From positions 2,637,501-2,701,500 of the forward strand of contig JAJGOT010000020.1 in NCBI GenBank assembly GCA_022457155.1: 64,000 nt of DNA, written 5' to 3'. The notes under the pieces are model-generated. The model saw only the letters and a program-made list of their open reading frames with translations, searched no databases and was not told the origin of the DNA. The DNA comes from Cladopsammia gracilis. Taxonomy: Eukaryota; Cnidaria; Anthozoa; Scleractinia; Dendrophylliidae. The position numbers and the translations under genes are program-made. This document shows, in pieces, positions 1 through 9,185 of the stretch; within the stretch, counting starts at the first letter, position 1, and every line of letters begins with the position of its first letter.

Positions 1-68
1 GTTACATTTCACTGTTAGCAGTAGTGTTGTCCGTCAAATTCAATGTTTGATACATTGTCGATAAAAAT

Positions 69-83
69 TGTATTTTTTTTCAT
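69..83. repeat. Left target-site duplication of the LINE
   Basis: TGTATTTTTTTTCAT, matching 10835-10848 apart from one extra T. It borders the T-rich tail of the minus-strand LINE 3' end. Low complexity limits its weight, but both copies sit exactly at the ends of LINE homology. Confidence 0.55.
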
Positions 84-305
84 TTTTTTTTTTCATTTCA
101 TTTATTTATTTCTCCAAACCTTTTTTTATAATTCCATTGTTTAATTTTGACTATCACACTCTAATTTTTTTTTAATTTGTTTCCACAATCATGCATTTAC
201 AACCCAATATTTTAATTTAAGTTAGTAAAAATGTAAATAATTAAATAACTAGCAATAACAGTTACAGTTTATAAAGCACATTGTTTAACATAATTGTGGA
301 CTTAA

Positions 306-986
306 TTATTTAGATATTCTCCATTTTTTCCTAAAGAAATTCATATTATTCGATTTAAAAGAAATATACTTTTCGGTTTGATATTTATTTAATAGAATTC
401 TTTCAAAGTGGCAAAAAGATGGTTTCGTTTCTTTACACCGGCAAGTCCACAAGTACGTTTTTCCTAAAATAAGAATATAGTTTTGCAGATCCATCTCCCC
501 TTTTAAAAACCCTAAAATAATCTCACCATATTCTAACGAGAGGCTTGTGCAATTCTTAAGTTTGTTTAAAATTTTGTCACAAACTTCATTCCAAAAGGAA
601 GACGAAAAAGAACAGTCAAAGAAAATATGAGGTATCGTTTCTATAGTCTGATGACAGAAGGAGCAGTTGGGGTTAGAAACATAGCCTATCTTACAAAGTA
701 GTTCATTTGTGTATAGAATATAATTTAAAACTTTATACTGAAAAGAACGTAAATAAGGTTCATTTGCAACTCTCAGTGGCATCACGAATGCCTCCGAAAG
801 TTGCTTGTCCTCTAAATGAAATTCTTCTCTTAACTTAGCCCATTTATTTGGTTTTTCGTATTTTTGCTTTATAAGATAGTGATAGTGAGATAGAGATAGT
901 GATAGGACACGTGACCGGCAGCATGGAGTAAGACGCGCTGTGCTGAGCTCCGCAAGAACTTTTTGGTTTTCACTCAAACTGTCCAA
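306..986 (-). pseudogene. LINE ORF2 C-terminal fragment (zinc-knuckle region), minus strand
   Basis: An open frame of 226 codons. From about position 880 down to 306 it is the C-terminus of an L1-like ORF2. It includes the zf-RVT type cluster CKIGYVSNPNCSFCH followed by IPHIFFDC (Cys and His ligands visible) and ends in a basic tail. The first 30-35 codons (986 to about 880) come from antisense reading of the 5' end of the inverted LINE half and are not LINE protein. The fragment begins (YLIKQKYEKP) where the plus-strand ORF2 at 10834 stops, so it supplies the missing end of that ORF2. It is a broken part with no function of its own. Confidence 0.8.
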
Positions 987-1016
987 AAATCATCTTGCCT
1001 TTGATTACTATGCTTC

Positions 1017-1832
1017 ATGTCAGAAATACGTCTTCGGTCTGGAAAAATTTTAGCGCTTGAAGGAAGCAATAAGCAGAAAAATTACTTGAAGAAGAAAGCT
1101 GTAAATCCTAGCGAGTCAAATATGGCCGCTGCCGGACTACTCGAAGAACTGAAATCGATGAGACTTGACCTCACCGGTCAAATAACCAAACTTAGTGATG
1201 ACCTAAAGAAATTCCAAAGAAACACGAACGAAAGGCTGTTAAAGATCGAAAGTGTCATGTTCAAAGTCGACGAAATAGACGGTTTGAAAACCAAGCAACA
1301 GCAACTAAAAGCCGATGTCGACAACATGAAGGAATCCCTGAACTTTGTGAGCTTTAATGCTGAAGAGGTAGAAAACCTTCGTAAAAGCAATGATGAACTT
1401 AAAAATAGGTTGGAACATCTAGAACGATATTCCAGAGATTTTAATATTCGAGTGCTTGGTGTTAACGAAGATGAAGGCGAAGATTGTATGGCAATAATTA
1501 TGGATTTTATCACCTCTCTTGGCTTCGAAGATCCAGCTGCTGAGGTAGAAAATTCTCACCGCACTGGCAAAAAACGAGACGATAAGCCAAGGGCTATCAT
1601 CGCAAGACTCTATAGCAGACCTTTTAAAAGAAGACCACTACAAGAAGCAAAGAGTGTAGATGGAAAGGCAACATTACAAGGGGCAAGAATTGTCGAGGAC
1701 TTCACACCTAGTGACTTTAACGCCCGCAAGAAAGCCACTCCACTTATGAGAAAAGCTCACGACGAAGGTAAAAAAATGCGTTTCACTAGAGGTAAACTTT
1801 TTATTGATGGAAGAGAAATTTCTGTTGCTTAG
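1017..1832 (+). CDS. LINE ORF1 protein (L1-like RNA-binding chaperone)
   Basis: 271 codons, apparently intact. L1 ORF1 proteins form coiled-coil trimers that coat the element's RNA. Visible here: a basic N-terminus (residues 1-35), a heptad-rich coiled coil (about 40-140, ending LERYSRDFN), an RRM-like segment beginning NIRVLGVNEDEGED (about 142), and a C-terminal domain with the typical HRTGKKRDDKPRAII stretch followed by K/R-rich helices (about 180-271). The ATG at 1017 is about 120 bp after the presumed 5' end of the inverted LINE half. ORF2 starts 372 bp downstream in the same orientation; the gap between them (1833-2204) shows nothing recognisable. Confidence 0.85.
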   Translation: MSEIRLRSGKILALEGSNKQKNYLKKKAVNPSESNMAAAGLLEELKSMRLDLTGQITKLSDDLKKFQRNTNERLLKIESVMFKVDEIDGLKTKQQQLKADVDNMKESLNFVSFNAEEVENLRKSNDELKNRLEHLERYSRDFNIRVLGVNEDEGEDCMAIIMDFITSLGFEDPAAEVENSHRTGKKRDDKPRAIIARLYSRPFKRRPLQEAKSVDGKATLQGARIVEDFTPSDFNARKKATPLMRKAHDEGKKMRFTRGKLFIDGREISVA

Positions 1833-2204
1833 CCTAAATTCCACGTTGTCTGTATTTCTGAAAAATGACAGTGAAATGATATGATTTTTTTTTTCAACAT
1901 TTGCGAAGCCTAGCGCTAAAGTCATCCGCGCGATGTCTTTATGTCTGCTGGGATTGCTTGTGCAGCGCTGCACAAGAGCGAATTTTGCGCAAAACTTGTT
2001 TCCAATGAATTTGCTTATGTACGCCATAGTTTTAATAGCAATTTTCTACAAACCATATTTTGCTTACCTCAAACATTTTTTGTATTAGTGTTATTTGTTT
2101 AAAATGTTTGATTATTTTATTTTCGTGGCTATCAGTAATTAACCGGGTATATAAAGATCCATCTTCTTCCAAATTTAGATTTTTCACATACCTAATCACC
2201 ACAA

Positions 2205-3662
2205 ATGGTGAAAGGTAAATTTATTTCTTTAAATACGAGAGGCATAGGCAACTATCGTAAACGACCAACAATATTTACTTGGCTTAGAAAACAAAAACCT
2301 GACGTTGTTTTCCTTCAGGAAACACATTCTGTCCAAGGGAATGAAGTTTCTAGTGGCAAAGAGAATGGGGTGCCAAGTTAATCTGCTCTCATGGGGCTAA
2401 TAATGCAAGAGGTTTCGCAATTTTAATGAGGAATAACTTTGATTGTGTCGTTGAGGAATCGGTTATTGATACAAACGGTAGATTTATAATATTAAAGGTA
2501 CTCCTGAGCGGACAACCCTCTCTTTTAGTTAATATATACGGCCCTAATCGAGATAATGAACTGGTTGCCTTTTACCACACAGTCCAGCAAACCATCATGA
2601 ATAAAAACCTTGATGATATTGAGAACATTATTATGGGAGGTGATTTAAACTGTCCTTTAAATCCCATCATTGACAAAAGAGGTGGCAATCTAATCCCAAG
2701 GCAATCTGTAATTAACACAATTGAACTGCTGCAGTCCGAGCTGGATTTGCTTGATATTTGGCGAGTAAAGAATCCAACAAAACGTAGTTATACCTGGAGT
2801 CAATCAAATCCTTTGATATTTTCAAGATTGGATTATTGGCTGGTTTCAAATTCTTTATCTGATAATGTTTGCCATGTTGATATGATTTCAGCCATAAAAA
2901 CTGATCACTCCGCAATAGTAATAGAATTGCAGGATGTTGAAGACAAGGTGAAAGGTCCTGGATTTTGGAAATTAAATTGCTCCCTTCTAAATGATGAAGA
3001 ATACGTCAACGAACTAAATCGTCTCTTACCTACTTGGATACAGGAAGGGAAGCAAGATCTAAATGATCCGCGATCTGTATGGGACTGGGTAAAATATAAT
3101 GTTAAGAAATACTCTAGATTGTATTCAATGAACAAATGTAAACAGCAAAATTTAGAGGAACAACAGCTAGCAGACAATTTCAAGAGGCTACAGCAGCCTA
3201 CCAAAACTGCCCTAATCAAGAGAATTTATCAGCTTTAAATGTTTTGAAAGAAAAGATGGAACATCTGTATGAAAAAAAGGTGGAAGGCATAATCATCAGT
3301 TCGCGCGCACGGTGGCATGAACATGGGGAAAAGAATTCAAAATATTTTTTTAAATTTAGAAAAACGAAATCACGTTAGGAAGCATATTCGGAAGCTTCGT
3401 TTGAGTGGAGTCATCTCAACAGACCCTTTCGAGATCTTAGAAGCAGAGTTCGTATTTTATGAAAATCTTTATAAACCTAGACGAGAAGGTCCCGAAGAAA
3501 ATAAACCTAATTTTCACCTGGAAGATTTACCTATACCAACACTTTCAAATGATTCTTCTTATATTGGTGAAGGATTAATAAGCACAGAGGAATGCAAAAA
3601 AGTTTTAAATTTTTTCCCGTTAAACAAGGTACCTGGAAATGATGGACTACCAATAGAATTCT
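2205..3662 (+). pseudogene. LINE ORF2, endonuclease part and start of RT (frameshifted)
   Basis: Begins ATG-GTG-AAA at 2205 with an AP-endonuclease-like domain: SLNTRGIGN, then FLQETH (catalytic Glu), VNIYGPNRD, GGDLNCP (Asp/Asn pair), RLDYWLVS and KTDHSAIV (catalytic Asp-His). It is broken by frameshifts near 2345-2350 (frame resumes KLICSHGANN), near 3178, and near 3350 in a T run. The last codons (VPGNDGLPIEF) are the start of the reverse-transcriptase region and are cut at 3662 by the foldback element. Reading resumes as YKTFWDF at 9192. Non-functional. Confidence 0.85.
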
Positions 3663-3700
3663 AGTAGTACTATAAGTATGAAGATAAGCCCCGCGATGGC

Positions 3701-3752
3701 CTAGGTGCCTAGGTATCTAGGTGCCTAGGTGCCTAGGTGCCTAGGTGTCTAG
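3701..3752 (+). repeat. 8-bp minisatellite (CTAGGTGC)n
   Basis: About 6.5 tandem copies of CTAGGTGC with minor variants, in the left subterminal arm of the foldback element. The right arm carries related but diverged TACCTATC/CACCTAGG text (8270-8350), including three perfect TTACCTATCC units at 8321-8350. Confidence 0.85.
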
Positions 3753-3940
3753 TCAATGACGTCACAATTTGGATTTCCCGCATACTAATAAGTACCTAGT
3801 CAATTACCTATTCCTTTTGTGTTATTCGGAAACAATAGATACAATAGGTTTGCCCAAACTTGCCCGCTTTATACCAACTCACTTAAAAACAAAACACAAC
3901 TGACACAGATATCTTTTACAGACATAGAGCAAAACAACAT

Positions 3941-4011
3941 GCCTTGACCAGGACTCGAACTTGGGTTACTGCGGCCACAACGCAGTGTCTTAACCACTAG
4001 ACCATCAAAGC
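3941..4011 (-). tRNA. tRNA-His(GTG)-like sequence inside the foldback element
   Basis: Read on the minus strand it folds as a 71-nt tRNA. The acceptor GCTTTGA pairs with TCAAGGC (one G-U), the D arm is GTCT/AGAC, and the anticodon stem CTGCG/CGCAG has loop TTGTGGC (anticodon GTG, His). The T arm CCAAG-TTCGAGT-CCTGG has one A-C mismatch. The anticodon arm matches eukaryotic tRNA-His closely. Two other copies of the surrounding unit keep only the first part of it (about 6022-6046 and 8013-8036). Either a tRNA-derived module of the repeat or a captured tRNA gene; whether it is transcribed is unknown. Confidence 0.7.
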
Positions 4012-4640
4012 TGTGTGGGATATTATAACCGAATAAAACTAATTAGAGGTTTCCGAAACATTCAAGTTTAGAAGCAATAAAATTTCACAGGATAAAAAAC
4101 CGCTTATTCGTATTTACCGCCGTTTTAGCCGCTTCATCGCTAGACTCTATGACGATTTTCGGTTTCGCAGCCATCACCCAATTTAAGTTTTTATAACTTT
4201 ACCGGTAGCTTCAATGTTCAAACTTTTAATTATGCGAACTTTCACTGAACTAAATTTGCATGAAAAATTAGCACCTCGGAAAAATAAACAAAGCAACCAA
4301 TTACATGCGTTACTAAAACAATAAACCCACACTCTGTTTAAGTAAAAATATATTTAATAATAACAAAACGCATTAAGGTTTCATCAAATCATTATGTCAA
4401 CAAAAGCTGTTTTATTTAGAACAACTCAAATCCATATTCTACACAAATGAAAAGGAAATCAAGAACAAAATATTAGAATGAAATTACTTTACGGACGCAG
4501 CGCGAATTCACTCTAAGGCCGTATTGCAGCCCTAAAGCTTTGTTGGCTTTTTTCGGAAGCGAAGGTTTCCTCTGAAAACGATTTTACGTTTGGTTCATCT
4601 CCGTGTTCATAAATCCACAAATACTTTTTCTCCCTTGAGG
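4011..4640 (-). repeat. Long unit of the foldback, inverted copy
   Basis: About 630 bp that reappear as reverse complement at about 5405-6022 and 7390-8013, with scattered differences. It runs from the tRNA-like sequence to the start of the triplet array and contains the landmark GACGCAGCGCGAATTCACTC (4494-4513). No coding signal is consistent between copies. Confidence 0.85.
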
Positions 4641-5000
4641 AGGAGAGGGGGAGGAGGAGGAGGTGAAAACAAAAGAATTGTGGAGGAGGAGGAGGGAAAA
4701 CAATTGAATTGAGGAGGAGGAGGAGGAGGAGGAGGAGGAGGAGGTGAAAACAAAAGAATTGTGGAGGAGGAGGAGGAGGAGGAGGAGGAGGAAAAACAAT
4801 AGAATTGAGGAGGAGGAGGAGGAGGAGGAGGAGGAGGTGAAAACAAAAGAATTGTGGAGGAGGAGGAGGAGGAGGAGGAGGAGGAGGAGGAGGAAAAACA
4901 ATAGAATTGAGGAGGAGGAGGAGGAGGAAGGTCGATGTGGGATCGATATTGTGGTGGTGGTGGTGAAAATAATAGAATTGTGGTGGTGGTGGTAGTGAAA
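4640..5000 (+). repeat. Interrupted GAG/GTG triplet array with A-rich spacers
   Basis: Blocks of (GAG)n separated by near-identical spacers of the type GAAAACAAAAGAATTG, ending in (GTG)n blocks at 4950-4995. The purine-rich strand could form triplex or G-rich structures. Frames through it give poly-Glu/Arg or, on the other strand, poly-Pro/Ser/Leu and are not genes. Confidence 0.9.
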
Positions 5001-5213
5001 ACTCCTGTACCCTTTCTGTACCCCTCCTGTACCCCTCCTGTACCCCTCCTGTACCCCTCCTGTACCCTTCCTGTACCCTTCCTGTACCCCTCCTGTACCC
5101 CTCCTGTACCTTTTCTGTACCTCTCCTGTACCCTTCCTGTACCCTTCCTGTACCCTTCCTGTACCCCTCCTGTACCCTTTCTGTACCCCTCCTGTACCCT
5201 TCCTGTACCCCTA
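5001..5213 (+). repeat. 11-bp minisatellite (CTCCTGTACCC)n
   Basis: About 19 tandem units of CTCCTGTACCC with C/T variation. A short version (about 4 units) lies at 7161-7206 at the matching place before the other direct copy of the long unit. Confidence 0.9.
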
Positions 5214-6045
5214 TCATTTGATCACAACAGAAAACACGGATATCTAGTTACTTTTAATATATATGCTCAAGGATTTGCGAAAACAGCCTCGAATAAAAAT
5301 TTCTTGGATGAAAAACGCGGCGTTATAGCAATATACCAGTTCCCAAAATCCTTACAACCCCCCGTCCGAGTTCTCCAGTTAAATTAAGACATTATTCAAA
5401 CGATAAAACAAAGTGGATTTATGAACACGGAGATGAACCAAACGTAAAATCGTTTTCAGAGGAAACCTTTGCTTCCGAAAAAAGCCAACAAAGCTTTAGG
5501 ACTGCAATACGGCCTTAGAGTGAATTCGCGCTGCGTCCGTAAAGTAATTTCATTCTAACATTTTGTTCTTGATTTCCTTTTCATTTGTGTAGTATATGGA
5601 TTTGAGTTGTTCTAAATAAAACAGCTTTTGTTGACATAATGATTTGATGAAACCTTAATGCGTTTTGTTATTATTAAATATATTTTTACTTAAACAGAGT
5701 GTGGGTTTATTGTTTTAGTAACGCATGTAATTGGTTGCTTTGTTTATTTTTCCGAGGTGCTAATTTTTCATGCAAATTTAGTTCAGTGAAAGTTCGCATA
5801 ATTAAAAGTTTGAACATTGAAGCTACCGGTAAAGTTATAAAAACTTAAATTGGGTGATGGTTGCGAAACGGAAAATCGTCATAGAGTCTAGCGATGAAGC
5901 GGCTAAAACGGCGGTAAATACGAATAAGCGGTTTTTTATCCTGTGAAATTTTATTGCTTCTAAACTTGAATGTTTCGGAAACCTCTAATTAGTTTTATTC
6001 GGTTATAATATCCCACACAGCTTTGATGGTCTAGTGGTTAAGACA
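5214..6045 (+). repeat. Long unit of the foldback, direct copy 1, ending in a truncated tRNA-His
   Basis: Begins CCTATCATTTGATCACAACA and runs to GATGGTCTAGTGGTTAAGACAC, where the tRNA-like sequence stops after its D arm and passes straight into a (CAC)n triplet array. It parallels 7204-8036 over its whole length. Confidence 0.85.
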
Positions 6046-7160
6046 CCACCACCACCACCACCACCACCACCACCACCACCACAATGTTATTGTTTTCACC
6101 ACCACCACCACCACCACCACAATTTTATTGTTTTCACCACCACCACCACCACCACCACAATTCTCCACCACCACCACCACCACCACCACCACCACCACCA
6201 CCACCACAACGTTATTGTTTTCACCACCACCACCACCACCACCACAATTTTATTGTTTTCACCACCACCACCACAATTCTCCTCCACCACCACCACCACA
6301 ATTCTCCACCACCACCACCACCACAATTCTATTGTTTTCACCACCACCACCACCACACCTCCTCCTCCTCCTCCTCCTCCTCCTCCTCCACAATTCTATT
6401 GTTTTCTCCTCCACCTCCTCCTCCTCCTCCTCCACCTCCTCCTCCTCCTCCTCCTCCTCCTCCTCAAGGATCTACAGGCTGAGAGAAAGTATTTGACGAT
6501 TACAATGAAATTCCTTTTTTTTTTTGCACTACTTGTGATCGGTTTTATTTTATTTCATTTATTTTATTAACATTTTAAACAATCCACAAATACTTTCTCT
6601 CGGCCTGTAGATCCTTGAGGAGGAGGAGGAGGAGGAGGAGGAGGAGGAGGAGGAGGTGGAGGCGGAGGTGGAGGAGGAGGAGGAGGAGGAGGAGGAGGTG
6701 GAGGAGAAAACAATAGAATTGTGGAGGAGGAGGAGGAGGAGGAGGAGGAGGTGTGGTGGTGGTGGTGGTGGTGGTGAAAACAATAGAATTGTGGTGGTGG
6801 TGGTGGTGGAGAATTGTGGTGGTGGTGGTGGAGGAGAATTGTGGTGGTGGTGGTGAAAACAATAAAATTGTGGTGGTGGTGGTGGTGGTGGTGGTGGTGG
6901 TGAAAACAATAACGTTGTGGTGGTGGTGGTGGTGGTGGTGGAGAATTGTGGTGGTGGTGGTGGTGGTGGTGAAAACAATAAAATTGTGGTGGTGGTGGTG
7001 GTGGTGGTGAAAACAATAACATTGTGGTGGTGGTGGTGGTGGTGGTGGTGGTGGTGGTGGTGGTGGAGAATTGTGGTGGTGGTGGTGGTGGTGGTGAAAA
7101 CAATAAAATTGTGGTGGTGGTGGTGGTGGTGGAGAATTGTGGTGGTGGTGGTAGTAAAAA
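6045..7160. repeat. Mirrored triplet arrays forming a giant palindrome
   Basis: The left half (6045-6465) is (CAC/CCA)n then (CTC)n with spacers of the type AATTCTATTGTTTTC. The right half (6618-7160) is the reverse complement: (GAG)n then (GTG)n with spacers GAAAACAATAGAATTG. The symmetry centre is a unique stretch 6464-6620 whose edges, CCTCAAGGATCTACAG at 6462 and CTGTAGATCCTTGAGG ending at 6620, are inverted. Arms of more than 400 bp could extrude as a hairpin. Confidence 0.9.
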
Positions 7161-7203
7161 CTCCTGTATCCCTCCTGTACCCTTTCTGTACCCCTCCTGT
7201 ACC

Positions 7204-8036
7204 CCTATCATTTGATCACAACAGAAAACACGGATGTCTAGTTACTTTTAATATATATGATCAAGGGATTTGCGAAAACAGCATCGAATAAAAATTTCTT
7301 GGATGAAAAACGCGGCGTTATAGAAATATACCAGTTCCCAAAATCCTTACAACCCCCGTCCGAGTTCTCCAGTTAAATTAAGACATTATTCAAACGATAA
7401 AACAATGTGGATTTACGAACACGGAGATGAACCAAACGTAAAATCGTTTACAGAGGAAACCTTCGCTTCCGAAAAAAGCCAACAAAGCTTTAGGGCTGCA
7501 ATACGGTCTTAGAGTGAATTCGCGCTGCGTCCGTAAAGTAATTTCATTCTAATATTTTGTTCTTGATTTCCTTTTCATTTGTGTAGAATATGGATTTCAG
7601 TTGTTCTAAATAAAACAGCTTTTGTTGACATAATGATTTGGTGAAACCTTATTGCGTTTTGTTATTATTAAATATATTTTTACTTAAACAGAGTGTGGGC
7701 TTATTGTTTTAGTAACGCATGTAATTGGTTGCTTTGTTTATTTTTCCGAGGTGCTAATTTTTCATGCAAATTTAGTTCAGAGAAAGTTCGCATAATTAAA
7801 AGTTTGAACATTGAAGCTACCGGTAAAGTTATAAAACTTAAATTGGGTGATGGTTGCGAAACGGAAAATCGATATAGAGTCTAGCGATGTAGCGGCTAAA
7901 ACGGCGGTAAATACGAATAAGCGGTTTTTTATCCTGTGAAATTTTATTGCTTCTAAACTTGAATGTTTCGGAAACCTCTAATTAGTTTTATTCGGTTATA
8001 ATATCCCGCACAGCTTTGATGGTCTAGTGGTAAAGA
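7204..8036 (+). repeat. Long unit of the foldback, direct copy 2, with internally deleted tRNA-His
   Basis: Parallels 5214-6045. At its end the tRNA-like sequence is cut after GGTCTAGTGG and joined to the right arm (from about 8036), which matches the complement of 3780-3935. Compared with the left arm about 50 bp of the tRNA is missing, consistent with a deletion rather than loss of the flank. Confidence 0.8.
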
Positions 8037-8350
8037 TAAGTTGTTTTGATCTATCCCTGTAAAGGATATCTGTGTCAGTTGTTTTTATTGTTTTGAAGTG
8101 AGTTGGAATAGAGCGGGCAAGTTTGGGCAAATCTATTGTTATCCAAACGACGCGAAAGGTTATTATTTACATATCAATAATTTACCTAGGCACTATCCCT
8201 AGTCATTTATTAACACAAAAGGTATAGGCAGTTGATAATACATATTAATAAGTTACCTATACCAAACTACGTCATCACCTAGGCACCTAATCCACCTATC
8301 CACTAATGCATATTAATGATTTACCTATCCTTACCTATCCTTACCTATCC

Positions 8351-9146
8351 ATCGCCAGAAATAGCGGCCATGTTCACCGCGCGTGCGCGAGTTTCAGTGG
8401 CAATATGGCCGCCAAATACTAGAAGGCTTTGTATGGCAGAAATAAAACAAAATCAAATTGGCTGGCTTTTAGCTTACCTGGAATATTTGCCGCATTCCGG
8501 GTAAATTTATGAACATCTTTTCAAGTGTCTTTGTAAGCTTGATTTTCCCCACAATTGTTACTGGCCCTGCTTTTCAAGAAAACATATTTCCGAAGCTTCG
8601 CTCATACAATGCTCTCTATTTTAGAAGCCATTAATGCCGATTTTCACTCAAAACGGGATTTCGAGGCACCATAGTTCGTAAAGTGATGGGGGTAGCCAAC
8701 TTGCCGCAATCGTCTGAGAAGAAGCACCGACTGAACTGACGATCATCGCATTCTCACTTTCTACGATGGTTCCTTCGCCCTGCTTTTTGCTTTCAAAAAT
8801 CGTTCAGAGCTGTAAAAATCATTTCCACCAACAGTCCACGCTAAAGTCTTGAAGTTCGCTGTCTTCGAACTGCGATATTTGGGCACAGAATGCTCCAAAT
8901 TTTGCTGCAAATCCCTCATTCAAAAGCTAAAGTCTTGTTGTTTTCAACTGCGAGCGAATTATTTCGGTCAGTGGTTTCTATATGGGCCAAAATACGCTTA
9001 ATTTAACACAACCATTTTTGTCGCACCGAAGCCGCACCAAACGAATTTGAGCCCGTAGGGTGGAACAGCGGTGTATACCAATGAAGCGACATCGCAGTGT
9101 AAGACGCACGAAAATTCGCTGCTCCAATGTCCCTGATTTCTGGCGA
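8351..9146. mobile_element. Nested 0.8 kb inverted-repeat element
   Basis: The ends ATCGCCAGAAAT (8351) and ATTTCTGGCGAT (ending 9146) are perfect 12 bp inverted repeats. The left arm of the host foldback has no equivalent of this stretch: there CCATCG is followed at once by CGGGGCTTA. This suggests a MITE inserted into the right terminal arm. No ORF of note; target duplication not clear. Confidence 0.55.
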
Positions 9147-9185
9147 TGCATTTGCGGGGCTTAAATCTAATGGCTATATACTACT

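Larger units (their letters stand above)
3663..9185. mobile_element. 5.5 kb foldback (large inverted-repeat) element inserted in LINE ORF2
   Basis: The ends are inverted repeats: AGTAGTACTATAAG... at 3663 and its complement ...CTATATACTACT ending at 9185, with AAGCCCCGC shared further in (imperfect TIR of about 40 bp). It is flanked by a 6 bp duplication AATTCT (3657-3662 and 9186-9191). Removing it restores the LINE reading frame PIEF-YKTFWDF exactly. Inner order: 8-bp minisatellite, tRNA-His-like sequence, long unit (inverted), triplet array, 11-bp minisatellite, long unit, mirrored triplet arrays around a 90 bp centre, short 11-bp array, long unit, arm, nested 0.8 kb element. No transposase or other protein gene is visible; long open frames here are translations of triplet repeats. 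A non-autonomous foldback of unknown superfamily. Confidence 0.82.

Noticed and set aside
4513..5387. Long open frames with Gln-Glu-Gly-Tyr-Arg repeats and poly-Pro/Ser/Leu/Glu blocks
   Set aside because: They are translations of the 11-bp minisatellite and of triplet arrays; every frame is open because the units lack stops. No start context or conserved domain.
6034..7291. His-, Pro-, Val- and Trp-rich open frames on both strands
   Set aside because: Products of (CAC)n, (CTC)n and complement arrays in the palindrome; not genes.
7693..7884. 63-codon frame in the long unit of the foldback
   Set aside because: Not preserved as a frame in the matching parts of the other copies (5600-5900 and 4150-4450), so no selection on a protein.
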